64,000 nt of DNA, taken from Candidatus Acidianus copahuensis (GTDB taxonomy: Archaea; Thermoproteota; Thermoprotei_A; Sulfolobales; Sulfolobaceae). Location: NCBI RefSeq assembly GCF_000632495.1, contig NZ_JFZT01000044.1:1-64000 (forward strand), written 5' to 3'. Made by a program: the position numbers and the translations under genes. Under the pieces are notes generated by a model, which was given only the letters and a program-made list of their open reading frames with translations, was not told where the DNA came from and ran no database searches. This document shows positions 35,897 to 44,474 of this stretch, in pieces (within the stretch, counting starts at the first letter, position 1; each line of letters starts with the position of its first letter).

Positions 35897-36240
35897 ATAT
35901 ATTAGCGCGAATTAATCACTTTTAACTATTATCCTTATAAGGATAATAAGCTAGAGATCTTCTCTATTAAGAGGACGAATTAAAAAGTATATTAACCGAA
36001 CGGAGAGAACAAGATAATAATACTGATCTGGGTTTGAGTCTTACGGAAATTTATTGCCTTGCCCATAAAGTCCATAGGCTTCACAACGTTCTAAACAACG
36101 ATCGTCATCACGATCACTTAGTGGAGGAACCTCACAACATCCTTGAAAATCTTGACAAAGATCTCAGGTATGTGAGAAAAACAGTACATTTTTAAGAAGA
36201 CATTTACGTCAGCGTTCACTTATTTATCAATTTTTAATCC
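35897..36240 (-). mobile_element. TnpB relic (C-terminal tail), inverted relative to the one at 35.3 kb
   Basis: The minus strand from about 36140 to 36020 (CCACTAAGTGATCGTGATGA, then AGAACGTTGTGAAG and AATAAATTTCCGTAAGACTC) aligns with 35310-35410 on the plus strand, including the DRDD-coding part and the tail NVVKPMDFMGKAINFRKTQ. It is frameshifted and short. Two copies about 600 bp apart in opposite orientation flank the small gene at 35627-35896. Confidence 0.5.
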
Positions 36241-36921
36241 GCACCTAAAACTTGAACGATTTCCTTACCTCTAATTTCGGGTCTACCCACCAAATCTGGT
36301 TTTAAAAAAAAATAAGCGTTTTAGAACGGAGAAAAATCACAACATGAATAAAAATGTCACAATTTAAGCCAAACTGTTGACAATGGCGTAAGCAGGAAAG
36401 TGATTGATTACCTACTCCAGGCCAAAAAGTTGCACTTTCGCGATTATGATTAGAGTTACGTTATGAGGCTATGAGCTAAATCCACCTTTGTTGATGGAAA
36501 ATACGGAGTTCTAGTTATTCTATTCCCTTTCTCTATACTATATCCTTATGCAATTAAACGCAGTGCTTTACCGTTATCAAGAATTGAAGAATTCCAATAA
36601 AAATCCTAGATTAACTCATTTCAAGAATGAACAGCATACTCTGTGTATTACGTATATAGTAGTTTTTGGGAGCATCAATAGATTACATCTGACTAAGGAT
36701 GTCAATGCGTGTTAAATTCCTAAAATGAATGTGTATTATTAGATGTACTTGTATCAGTAGAACGATAAAACTTAAGCTTGGGAAACCGGAGACTGTAACC
36801 CTAACACTACGTTTAAGTGGATAGTCTAGAAAAGGAAATCCAAAGTTCTAGCGATAGTAGTCTAGAGGTTATAGCAGGAAGTTAGTCAGAAAAGTTTGGG
36901 ATAATTCACTAAATATCAAAA
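36241..36921. other. Unassigned decayed region
   Basis: Short protein-like stretches occur on the plus strand (VSRKVIDYLLQAKKLHF around 36390, KSTFVDGKYGVLVILFPFS around 36480, LKLGKPETVTLTLRL around 36775), each ended by stops or frame changes. They suggest at least one dead gene, possibly a transposase, but I do not recognise it. AGTAGTCTAGAG at 36858-36869 repeats a sequence found upstream of segA. Confidence 0.4.
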
Positions 36922-37392
36922 TTAAATTCTCACTCTAGGATCTTCCTTTATTACGTTTAATACAATACTAGTATATGTCCTTTCAATTTTTGGATTCTTT
37001 AAAAGCTGCTTTAGGAAAGAGTCTAAATCCTCTACACTCCTAAACTTAGCAACTAATATTACATCATAATCTCCAACAACATCATAGACTGCGGTTATGT
37101 TATCTATGTTTGATATCTCTTTCTCAAATTCCAGCAAGTGTTTTCCATCTACTTTAACCATTATTACTGCAGAAAGACTATACCCCAGTTTTGAGTAATC
37201 TACAAGCGCGGTGAATCCCTTAATAATGCCTTCCTGAACTAACCTGGTAAGTCTATTGTGAAGGGTTGCGGGAGATACATTCATCTCCTCGGATAATCTT
37301 CTAAGGCTTGTTCTAGCATCTCTTAAAAGTTCTATCATTAACCTTCTATCTACAGTATCCATCTCAACTTTTTTCTTGTTATTATTTGACAT
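36922..37392 (-). CDS. Lrp/AsnC family transcriptional regulator
   Basis: 156 aa. Residues 12-60: helix-turn-helix DTVDRRLMIELLRDARTSL, LSEEMNVSPATLHNRLTRL; then GIIKGFTALVDYSKLG; residues 75-150: RAM ligand/oligomer domain (VVGDYDVILVAKFRSVEDL). Length and layout are standard. Lrp proteins sense amino acids or related metabolites; this one lies 58 nt after the end of the pyr-marC operon but with its own A+T-rich promoter region upstream (37393-37450). Target genes cannot be inferred. Confidence 0.9.
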   Translation of the reverse strand: MSNNNKKKVEMDTVDRRLMIELLRDARTSLRRLSEEMNVSPATLHNRLTRLVQEGIIKGFTALVDYSKLGYSLSAVIMVKVDGKHLLEFEKEISNIDNITAVYDVVGDYDVILVAKFRSVEDLDSFLKQLLKNPKIERTYTSIVLNVIKEDPRVRI

Positions 37393-37450
37393 ATAGTTCT
37401 ATAAGCTATAGAAATAAGGATTAAAAAATTTTCATTTAAATTAGGGATCT

Positions 37451-38056
37451 TCACGCTAACTTTATCTGAGATATACCCTGTAAAATGAGCTGTACGCCGA
37501 AAGCTGCTATAATTATCGCTGTAAATCTGCCAGCCGCTACTGTGCCAGTTCTTCCAAGTACCTTAACTAAAAGAGGTCCAGATCTTAAGACAATATATGT
37601 TAGTACGGCAGCTATTAAACTCCCTAATATCAGATAAATTATTCCATAAGTTACTGAAAGTGTTACAAGCGCTGCCATAGTTCCTGGACCTACAATGAGT
37701 GGAGTCGCTATAGGCGTAACAGCTGCTTCAACTAGATTTCTTCCTAGGAATCTCAGCTGTTGGAATCCACCCATTGTATCTATTCCTAAATAAATCAAAA
37801 TTATTCCCCCTCCTATTTCAAGGGATTCAGGGGAAAGTCCTAAGAAATCGAGGAATGCTCTACCTATAACCGAGAAAAATAGAAGGAGGATTAGAACAGC
37901 TAACTCAACCTTATTTACTAGAAATTTCCACGATACCTTTGTATCTGAAGACTGTGAATATTCTTCGAAAATAGCGAGAAGATAAGGTATTATGGAAAAC
38001 GGATCCATTATAGCAAAAAGTTTTATTGCTATTATTACGGATGAGTCTAAGTTCAT
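37451..38056 (-). CDS. MarC family integral membrane protein
   Basis: 201 aa with six membrane helices. Family blocks: KLFAIMDPFSIIPYLLAIF near the N terminus, GGGIILIYLGIDTMGGFQ in the middle, and AVTPIATPLIVGPGTMAAL afterward, the MarC/SNARE-associated pattern. Function of MarC proteins is unknown despite the name. The start overlaps the stop of the preceding gene by 4 nt (ATGA), making it the last gene of the pyr operon string. Confidence 0.85.
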   Translation of the reverse strand: MNLDSSVIIAIKLFAIMDPFSIIPYLLAIFEEYSQSSDTKVSWKFLVNKVELAVLILLLFFSVIGRAFLDFLGLSPESLEIGGGIILIYLGIDTMGGFQQLRFLGRNLVEAAVTPIATPLIVGPGTMAALVTLSVTYGIIYLILGSLIAAVLTYIVLRSGPLLVKVLGRTGTVAAGRFTAIIIAAFGVQLILQGISQIKLA

Positions 38057-38370
38057 TGTTTTTCTAGCAAGGCTAGGATATCTCTTAAGTTTTTAACTCT
38101 TTCATTCTCATCTTTTTCGTTGATGGCTAAGATAATTTTACTTAAGACCATGTAAATCCTTGAAATCTCGTTTTTGCATTCTTTGTCAGATCCTTCTAGT
38201 TCAGTTACTCTATTTTCTAGGCTCTGTAAGTTAGTATAAAGTTCTCCTATGACTTCTTCGACACTGTGTTCATGATCTTCATGGTTATGAGGGTGTTGAG
38301 CCTCTATCTCCCTCTGTATCTCTTCTATATCCTCATCATTTTTAGGAATCTTGTCTATCCTCAGTTTCAT
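38053..38370 (-). CDS. Hypothetical coiled-coil protein with His-rich segment, 105 aa
   Basis: Acidic start, then AQHPHNHEDHEHSVEEV, a histidine cluster that could bind metal ions, and a heptad-like helix (LYTNLQSLENRVTELEGSD) up to residue 85. No known family recognised. It overlaps the upstream gene by 29 nt and marC by 4 nt, so it is certainly translated with them. The His cluster beside a membrane protein gene hints at metal sensing, which is speculation. Confidence 0.65.
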   Translation of the reverse strand: MKLRIDKIPKNDEDIEEIQREIEAQHPHNHEDHEHSVEEVIGELYTNLQSLENRVTELEGSDKECKNEISRIYMVLSKIILAINEKDENERVKNLRDILALLEKQ

Positions 38371-38641
38371 CTTCTCCCTCCACGTCTACGTTAGAAACCT
38401 GAGTCCCCTCAGTTATTATGTGATTTCCTATTCCTAGCTTTAGATAGTGTTTAATGACTGTCGAGATTTTTCCTGCTGCCCTTATTGGGATACACTCTGA
38501 CTCTACTTCATCACCATCTGTGGTTTTGACTAAAACCTTAGCTTTCTTCTTCTCCTCATCGCAAAATTCTACATTAACTGAGGAAACTTTACCCAAGAAT
38601 ACTAGCCCTTCCAGATCTCTCCCTTTCATTACGCTTCTCAT
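38342..38641 (-). CDS. Hypothetical small beta-rich protein, 99 aa
   Basis: Predicted strands dominate (LVFLGKVSSVNVEFCDEE, AKVLVKTTDGDEVESEC, NHIITEGTQVSNVDVEG), like an OB- or SH3-type barrel, with an acidic C-terminal tail. No named family. Its ATG overlaps the pyrD stop (ATGA), so it belongs to the pyr operon. A nucleic-acid or protein-binding role is possible but unproven. Confidence 0.65.
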   Translation of the reverse strand: MRSVMKGRDLEGLVFLGKVSSVNVEFCDEEKKKAKVLVKTTDGDEVESECIPIRAAGKISTVIKHYLKLGIGNHIITEGTQVSNVDVEGEDETEDRQDS

Positions 38642-39513
38642 TTTTTCACTGCTGAACCAATAATGTTTTCAAGTTTTAATCCCTTTTTATTAAGATAGAT
38701 AGATAGATCCTTCCTTATTTTGTTAATTATGTTATATCCTTGGTCAATTATTACTGAACCTAGTCCCACAACCTTGGCCCCTGCTGACATTAAACCTAGA
38801 ACGTCCATATAGGAGAAAACACCTCCCATTCCTATAATTTCTACCTCGTATTCTTTATAGACATCCGCAATTACTCTCAAGGCTAGAGGATATATACACT
38901 TTCCCGATATTCCTCCTGTACCGTAACTAAGTATGGGTGAAAATGTTTCAACGTCCACTAACTCTCCTTTTAGTGTATTTATTAGGGATAGTCCATCAGC
39001 CCCTCCTTCTAGAGCTTTTCCTGCTATTTCTAAAACGTTATCCCAAGGACCGAGTTTTACGAAAACTGGAACTTTTACTGTAGATTTAATTTCTTTGACT
39101 ATCTCGTAAGATTCAGTAGCTAGAGATGCTCCATATCCCTTTCTATTAGGACTACTTAGGTTTATCTCAATTAGTTTTGCCTTTTTCTCTACTCTTTTTC
39201 CCACTTCTCTGATTTCTTCCCTATCTTTTCCACCTACACTAATAAACAAATTGCAGTCGCACGAAATACTGTCAACAACACTCACTCCTGGATTTCCGAG
39301 TCCTATAGCATTTATGTAACAGCCATCTTGAAACCTTAATAATGTAGGAGGTCTGTGAGGTTCCAGAGAAAGTAGAGTAAATGTTTTAGTTGTTATAGCA
39401 GACGGTCTATATTCTCTACAGACTCTCGAGATAAAGCTAGGAACGTCTGGTACTATACCCGAGGAAATAATTAAAGGATCCTCTAATTCAATGCCTGCTA
39501 TCTTCAATTGCAT
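38638..39513 (-). CDS. pyrD: Dihydroorotate dehydrogenase PyrD (class 1B-like)
   Basis: 291 aa TIM barrel. FMN-contact blocks: PLIISSGIVPDVPSF, NAIGLGNPGVSVV, EINLSSPNRKGYGA, VKLGPWDNVLEIAGKALEGG, GTGGISGKCIYPLAL, and IIGMGGVFSYMDVLG with AGAKVVGLGS. It oxidises dihydroorotate to orotate; the catalytic base region in class 1B is Cys, here near NLSSPN. I use ATG 39513 (MQLKIAGIELED): the 14-residue extension to 39555 lies within pyrC and is not conserved. Overlap with pyrC 26 nt. Partnered by the PyrK-like gene two positions upstream. Confidence 0.92.
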   Translation of the reverse strand: MQLKIAGIELEDPLIISSGIVPDVPSFISRVCREYRPSAITTKTFTLLSLEPHRPPTLLRFQDGCYINAIGLGNPGVSVVDSISCDCNLFISVGGKDREEIREVGKRVEKKAKLIEINLSSPNRKGYGASLATESYEIVKEIKSTVKVPVFVKLGPWDNVLEIAGKALEGGADGLSLINTLKGELVDVETFSPILSYGTGGISGKCIYPLALRVIADVYKEYEVEIIGMGGVFSYMDVLGLMSAGAKVVGLGSVIIDQGYNIINKIRKDLSIYLNKKGLKLENIIGSAVKK

Positions 39514-40639
39514 TAACACCTCTAACTGGATATATCTCTCCACCATCATAGGCAATCTTTCCTTGAACTATAACAGAAACTATGGTAGAGTCAAGAGGAT
39601 ATCGATCAAATGGAGTTTCAATTACTTTAGAAAATCTTGTACTATATCTCCAGCGACTCAGCCGAATAATTACGAAATCCGCAAAATATCCCTGTTCAAT
39701 CTTTCCTGCTTTTATCCCTAATATCTTCGATGGATTTATAGACAATAATTCAACTGCTCTATCAAAGGAAATGATCCCCTTCATTGCAAGACTGTATATG
39801 AAAGGCGTAGTAAAGGAAACTGCAGCAACTCCAGGTGGACATAGCTGATATGGCATTTCCTTCTCTTTTTGTGTATGCGGAGCATGATCGCTTACTATAG
39901 CATCTGCTTCCCACAGAGCTCTCAAAAGTTTTCTTCTTTCTGTTACACTCCTAATAGGAGGATTTACCTTAGTTAGACAGTTAGTTTCCCCGTTTAATAA
40001 GAGGTGGTGTGGTGTAAAGTCAGTCGTGAATCCTTTTGACTTAGAAATCCTTATTGTTTCATAGTTTGTTGAGTGGGTTACATGAAAATTACCCTTAATA
40101 ATATCGAGTGCAGCTATTTCTTGCCATGTCCTTCTTAAATTTCTAAACTGATTTAAAGATAATGGAATTTCTGGATGTAGAACCTTCAGTTTTCTTGAAG
40201 ATAAAACGAACTTTAATTCTTGTTTTTCTAAATCTTCTGGGAAAACTTTGTAACCAGCTATAGGTAGTTTTTCTACTTCGCTATTAGATGTTACCCCAGA
40301 ATAAACGCCAAAATTAGTCCTAGAATAGTTGTCAAATTCTCTCAATCTTTCCTTAATTTTTTCTGGAGAATTTATAAATGGTACGGTATTTGGCATATCC
40401 ATGATTGTTGTAACACCTCCGTAGATTGCCTCAGAAGTTGCAGAAGTTACGGTTTCTTTATAAGAGAGTTCCAGGCCTCTCACATGTACGTGCATGTCAA
40501 CCGATCCTGGCAATATTAATGCGTCAGATGGAAAGCTTATGTCTGGCTTACAATCCTTTCTGATTTCCTTTATTCTCCTGTCAAAGTTGATACAACCTTC
40601 AACGAACTCCTTTAGAAAGATCTTACCTCTTATCCACAA
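39488..40639 (-). CDS. pyrC: Dihydroorotase PyrC
   Basis: 383 aa amidohydrolase. Zinc ligands: VDMHVHVRG (HxH) near residue 47, later His in VLHPEIPLS and FHVTHSTNYE, and the catalytic Asp in IVSDHAPHTQKEKE. It cyclises carbamoyl aspartate. The usual carboxylated Lys region is not obvious, as in class with variant ligands. Start TTG 40639 lies within the last codons of the PyrK-like gene (17-nt overlap). Confidence 0.92.
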   Translation of the reverse strand: MWIRGKIFLKEFVEGCINFDRRIKEIRKDCKPDISFPSDALILPGSVDMHVHVRGLELSYKETVTSATSEAIYGGVTTIMDMPNTVPFINSPEKIKERLREFDNYSRTNFGVYSGVTSNSEVEKLPIAGYKVFPEDLEKQELKFVLSSRKLKVLHPEIPLSLNQFRNLRRTWQEIAALDIIKGNFHVTHSTNYETIRISKSKGFTTDFTPHHLLLNGETNCLTKVNPPIRSVTERRKLLRALWEADAIVSDHAPHTQKEKEMPYQLCPPGVAAVSFTTPFIYSLAMKGIISFDRAVELLSINPSKILGIKAGKIEQGYFADFVIIRLSRWRYSTRFSKVIETPFDRYPLDSTIVSVIVQGKIAYDGGEIYPVRGVNAIEDSRH

Positions 40640-41207
40640 TGTGACTCACCTGCATAAAAGGACCTTCAATGCAAGGCAAATATCCATTAACTTCGCACAC
40701 TCCACAAACTCCCATCATACAATTCATTTTTGTCCATCTCACAAAAACAAGTGAATTACTAGGTAACTCTTTTAGTTTCTCTCTCGGCACAGAAGCTAAT
40801 ATAGTATCCCATCCATCTAAATGTTCAGTTTTCTCGAATTCTTCTGGACAATCGTTACAAACTAAGCCAACTTTAGATCCTCTTCTAATTGCGGTTCTTA
40901 GGGGATAAATTAAGTCATGATAATGCATCTTATCAGTTATGCCTAATACTGAATTTCCTAGCTTGATTGGTCTTCCTAGTGGACCCTTTACTATAACTCT
41001 ATCCTTTCTAGATATCAGGTCAAAAAGCTTAGGAGACTCCACAAAGATAGTTAATAGGCCGTTTTTTGCGTCTCCTATTCCCATTGGTATTTCATATGGA
41101 GGAATAATTATAGTTAAGAATTGGCCAGGAAGTGTATTAATCTCTACTTCTAGATCTATTTCTGAAGGATCTCCCCTTTCAGCTCGAATTACATTAGCAT
41201 ATTTCAT
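40623..41207 (-). CDS. pyrK: PyrK-like dihydroorotate dehydrogenase electron-transfer subunit
   Basis: 194 aa. N-terminal FAD-domain-like strands (PGQFLTIIIPPYEIPMGIG, VIVKGPLGRPIKL), a shortened middle, and a C-terminal [2Fe-2S] motif CMMGVCGVCEVNGYLPC with C-x4-C-x2-C-x7-C. PyrK passes electrons from PyrD FMN to NAD; at 194 aa it is shorter than bacterial PyrK (about 230-260) and the NAD-binding part looks reduced, so the electron acceptor may differ. ATGA overlap with pyrI. Confidence 0.82.
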   Translation of the reverse strand: MKYANVIRAERGDPSEIDLEVEINTLPGQFLTIIIPPYEIPMGIGDAKNGLLTIFVESPKLFDLISRKDRVIVKGPLGRPIKLGNSVLGITDKMHYHDLIYPLRTAIRRGSKVGLVCNDCPEEFEKTEHLDGWDTILASVPREKLKELPSNSLVFVRWTKMNCMMGVCGVCEVNGYLPCIEGPFMQVSHIVDKR

Positions 41208-41680
41208 GACAATATCTGCCTCAGTACGTCATCCTCCGTAAGTTCTGTGTCGCAATAATCGCACTTTAGCACAATAGGTACCTTACTCACTGAGGAGAAT
41301 TTTGATATACCTTCAGGATCGTTATTTGTTATACACAATGGGTTTTGGCATTTTAAAATTCCTACCACTATATCTGGTATCCTTAATTTTCTCTTCTCTG
41401 CAACTTCATAGTTCCTAATAATATTAATAGTTGCATTAGGAGCTATAAGAGTAATTAGTTCTGACTCAACGTTGTTTATTACTCTTTCCTCTATCTTTAC
41501 TATATCTTTTTTGCCTATTCTATGGCTATCTACGTTCATAACAAGGGCTACTCTATTTCCTTCATTGCCCTTTATTCCAAGAATCTTTAGAACTGCTAAT
41601 GCTCTTCCCGCTGGTATATGATCAATGACTGTTCCATCCTTAATTTTTGTTACAATTAGCCCGTTCTCCATCTTACTCAC
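41204..41680 (-). CDS. pyrI: Aspartate carbamoyltransferase regulatory chain PyrI
   Basis: 158 aa. N-terminal allosteric domain (IKDGTVIDHIPAGRALAVLK, ALVMNVDSHRIGKKDIVKIE) and C-terminal zinc domain with the four Cys in CQNPLCITNNDPE and LKCDYCDTEL. It binds nucleotide effectors and assembles with PyrB into the dodecameric enzyme. GTG start at 41680 overlaps pyrB by 8 nt. Confidence 0.95.
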   Translation of the reverse strand: MSKMENGLIVTKIKDGTVIDHIPAGRALAVLKILGIKGNEGNRVALVMNVDSHRIGKKDIVKIEERVINNVESELITLIAPNATINIIRNYEVAEKRKLRIPDIVVGILKCQNPLCITNNDPEGISKFSSVSKVPIVLKCDYCDTELTEDDVLRQILS

Positions 41681-42563
41681 CTAAAATTTTAACAAATAGA
41701 GCTTGCCTAATAGGTACTGCCAATGATGCCTGATAAAAGTATTTAGCATGAGGCGAGACATCAATTTTTCTGTCGATCTCGTTTACTCTCGGAAGGGGAT
41801 GAAGTATTATTGATCCCTTTCTCATTGAATTAACGATCTTTTCGTCTATTGTATAGCTTTCTTTTACCTTTTCATATTCAACTTCGTCTGGAAATCTCTC
41901 TTTTTGTATTCTAGTAACATAAACCACATCTAAATCATGAAGAACGTCATAAGGACTATTAAGTTCAACATATTCATAGTTTAATTCTCTTAAAATCTCC
42001 TTTCTCGCTTTTAATGGTGGTGGAGATATTAGGTAAACACTCTTTGGCTTAAATCTAGTGAGTCCTCTAAGAAGACTATTTACTGTTCTAGCATATCTTA
42101 GATCACCTATTAGACCAAAATTTAGACCGTCTATTGTATTGAATGTCTTGAATATTGTGTATAGATCAACTAATGTCTGAGTTGGATGTTCATGTTTTCC
42201 ATCTCCAGCATTTATTACAGGTTTACTTGAAACTTCAGCGGCAAATTTTGCAGCCCCATCAAACTTATGTCTTATAACAATACAGTCAGAGTAATTTTCC
42301 ATCATTCTTATTGTATCTGCTAAATTTTCTCCCTTTACAACTGATGTTCCTTCTTGTGACGAGAAACCTATGACGTTCATCCCTAATCTCTGTGCAGCAG
42401 CACTGAAGCTTAGTGCTGTTCTTGTGCTTGGCTCAAAAAAGGCCTCTGCAATTATCTTTTCTTTCATTTTTATTTTTCTTCCCTTTAAAATTTCATCAGC
42501 CAGAGAAAAAATCTCTAGATATTGATCTCTTGAAAAATCATACGCCGAAATTACGTCTTCCAC
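41673..42563 (-). CDS. pyrB: Aspartate carbamoyltransferase catalytic chain PyrB
   Basis: 296 aa. Carbamoyl-phosphate loop FFEPSTRTALSF, NAGDGKHEHPTQTLVDLYTI, IGDLRYARTVNSLLRGL, and LHPLPRVNEID with carbamate/aspartate contacts, all canonical. First committed step of pyrimidine synthesis; carbamoyl phosphate comes from carAB at the right edge of the window. First gene of the minus-strand operon, GTG start, sharing a 64-nt divergent promoter with pyrE. Confidence 0.96.
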   Translation of the reverse strand: MEDVISAYDFSRDQYLEIFSLADEILKGRKIKMKEKIIAEAFFEPSTRTALSFSAAAQRLGMNVIGFSSQEGTSVVKGENLADTIRMMENYSDCIVIRHKFDGAAKFAAEVSSKPVINAGDGKHEHPTQTLVDLYTIFKTFNTIDGLNFGLIGDLRYARTVNSLLRGLTRFKPKSVYLISPPPLKARKEILRELNYEYVELNSPYDVLHDLDVVYVTRIQKERFPDEVEYEKVKESYTIDEKIVNSMRKGSIILHPLPRVNEIDRKIDVSPHAKYFYQASLAVPIRQALFVKILGE

Positions 42564-42627
42564 TAATGCCCTTAATTATGGTAAATACGTTAGTGTATTT
42601 AAACTCTTTTTTCATATAAACCCATTG
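42564..42627. promoter_or_regulatory. Divergent pyrB / pyrE promoter region
   Basis: 64 nt between pyrB (GTG 42563, minus) and pyrE (ATG 42628, plus). TATTTAAAC at 42596-42604 fits a pyrE TATA box; GGTAAATACGT at 42580-42590 read on the minus strand (ACGTATTTACC) fits one for pyrB. The two promoters are nearly overlapping, so a single regulator or UTP-linked control could act on both. Confidence 0.6.
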
Positions 42628-43206
42628 ATGAATTTCGCTGAAGAATTGTTGGACAAAAAGCTTCTACTAATAGGTAGTTTTGTATTGACCTCAGGTAGAA
42701 CTAGCCCTTACTATCTAGACTTAAGGAGATTACCAAATTATCAAGTCTTTTTTGACGTTGTATCCAAAGCCATAGATCTCATAAAAGGAGTTAAGTTTGA
42801 TATGATACTCGGAGTAGCGACTGGAGGAGTTCCTTTAGCTTCTTTTCTTTCTTGCAAGTTAACCACCCCAATGGGGTATGTCAGACTAGAAAAGAAAGGT
42901 CATGGAACTGATAAACTATTAGAGGCGGATGTAAAGGGAAAAAAAGTAATTATAGTTGACGATGTAGCTACATCTGGAGGTTCAATAGAGAAGTCAGCCT
43001 TAATAATAAGAGAAAATGGTGGAGAGGTTAATGACGCACTCGTGATAGTGGATAGAGAAGAAGGAGCTAAGGAGAGACTTCAGGATTTAGGAATTAATCT
43101 ATATAGTGTTTTTTCAATTCATGAAATATTAAATGAAATATCTAGTAAGTTAAGTGATCAAGAAAGAAAACTTCTTCAAGATTATTTGGTGAAAAAAGTT
43201 GAATAG
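42628..43206 (+). CDS. pyrE: Orotate phosphoribosyltransferase PyrE
   Basis: 192 aa type I PRTase. GSFVLTSGRTSPYYLDLRRL at the N terminus, and PRPP motif VIIVDDVATSGGSIEKSA (residues 109-126). It joins orotate and PRPP to give OMP. ATG 42628 is the second codon of a frame that also has TTG 42625; either start changes one residue. Overlaps pyrF by 8 nt. Confidence 0.96.
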   Translation: MNFAEELLDKKLLLIGSFVLTSGRTSPYYLDLRRLPNYQVFFDVVSKAIDLIKGVKFDMILGVATGGVPLASFLSCKLTTPMGYVRLEKKGHGTDKLLEADVKGKKVIIVDDVATSGGSIEKSALIIRENGGEVNDALVIVDREEGAKERLQDLGINLYSVFSIHEILNEISSKLSDQERKLLQDYLVKKVE

Positions 43207-43849
43207 AATAATATTGGCCTTAGATGAAGTTATACAGCGCGACAAAATAATGCAGATCCAGGAATATATTTATGCGGTAAAGATTGGATATCCTCTATTA
43301 TTGCAGCTTGGAGTAGGAGGCGTTAACGAACTTCTTTCTGGTGTAAAGGTAAAAAGAATACTGGATCTCAAGCTAGCCGATATCGGTAATACAATGATAA
43401 AAATAGTTTCCAAGATACCTGGAGATGGAGTTATCGCCCACGCTTTTATTGGAGTAGAGGGTGCTTTGGATGAGCTAAAGAGATTCTTAGATTCTACGGG
43501 AGAAAAGCTTTATCTTTTATTGTCGATGAGTCATATTGGTTGGAACGATAGTTTCTACGATTACTTAAAGGATGTTGCTAACGAGATAAAGCCGTATGGA
43601 ATAGTTGCTCCAGCAACCAGGTCAGGTATTCTCCAAAAGATAAGACATGACTTTCCAAGCTTAGAGATAATCTCTCCAGGTGTAGGAGTTCAAGGAAGTT
43701 TACCAGGCGATGCCTTATGTAATGGTGCGGATTATGAAATAATTGGAAGAAGTATATATTCAAGCCTAGATCCTATAGGTAAAGTTAAGGAAATATCAAA
43801 ACTTCAGGAGGAGAGAATACTTGAGTGCAAAGGAGCAAAAGGTAGATAA
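43199..43849 (+). CDS. pyrF: Orotidine 5'-phosphate decarboxylase PyrF
   Basis: 216 aa TIM barrel. Active-site pieces: IILALDE, YAVKIGYPLLL, ILDLKLADIGNT (the DxKxxD catalytic array), APATRSG and SPGVGVQGSLPGDAL, and DYEIIGRSIY at the phosphate site. It makes UMP from OMP. Starts at TTG 43199 within pyrE and overlaps the next gene by 29 nt, so the three genes are tightly coupled. Confidence 0.95.
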   Translation: MNRIILALDEVIQRDKIMQIQEYIYAVKIGYPLLLQLGVGGVNELLSGVKVKRILDLKLADIGNTMIKIVSKIPGDGVIAHAFIGVEGALDELKRFLDSTGEKLYLLLSMSHIGWNDSFYDYLKDVANEIKPYGIVAPATRSGILQKIRHDFPSLEIISPGVGVQGSLPGDALCNGADYEIIGRSIYSSLDPIGKVKEISKLQEERILECKGAKGR

Positions 43850-44474
43850 GAATGCATTAAGTGAAAGGATAGCTGATCTATACGATCTTCTAGTTACTGC
43901 CGAGGACATTCATGAGATTACTGGAAATCCACCGACTACTGATATGGAAAGAGTTTTCTCCCTTGAACCTGTTGAAGGTTATGACGTTAATATTGGTAAA
44001 GGTAATTTTGACTACCGCAAGATTTATGACGAAATTAATTTGTTATATTTAAGGTTCCTTAGAGAAGTCATTTTAGATTATGCTAGAAGAACTATGGAAA
44101 GTGGAGTGGAGTTTATCAGCTTTATATTGAGAAATGGGGAGTACGCTATATTTGAAGGAGAAGAGGATAAGGTAGAAATTCCCATGCCAAAAGGCGTCGC
44201 TCAAGTTCATACTCATCCAGGAATATGTGTGTTCTCAGCAAAAGATCTCGAAACTGCTGACTCTCTCTTCATAAGGGGATACGTTACAGTTGCTGTTATG
44301 AATCCTAGATGCTTATCAGTAATATATCGTAGAGGAGTTTACACTCCAGAAGACCAGGAAGATTTAAAGAAACTTATGAAGGCAACTAGCAAAGCCAAAA
44401 ACTTAGACGATATAAAATCAGCCTATTCATCTTTCAAGCCTCCGAACTTGATTTTCTCTAACCTCCCCGTTTAG
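43821..44474 (+). CDS. JAMM/MPN-like putative metalloprotease or isopeptidase, third gene of pyrEF operon
   Basis: 217 aa. After an alpha-helical first half comes GVAQVHTHPGICVFSAKDLETA, an HxHP...S..D array resembling the JAMM zinc site, with a candidate upstream Glu in SGVEFISFILRNGEYAIFEG. The gap between second His and Ser is six residues instead of the usual seven, so the assignment is tentative. A gene in this position is known in Sulfolobus pyrEF operons without assigned function. It starts at TTG 43821 inside pyrF and ends by overlapping the convergent AbrB-PhoU gene by 17 nt. Confidence 0.6.
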   Translation: MSAKEQKVDKNALSERIADLYDLLVTAEDIHEITGNPPTTDMERVFSLEPVEGYDVNIGKGNFDYRKIYDEINLLYLRFLREVILDYARRTMESGVEFISFILRNGEYAIFEGEEDKVEIPMPKGVAQVHTHPGICVFSAKDLETADSLFIRGYVTVAVMNPRCLSVIYRRGVYTPEDQEDLKKLMKATSKAKNLDDIKSAYSSFKPPNLIFSNLPV

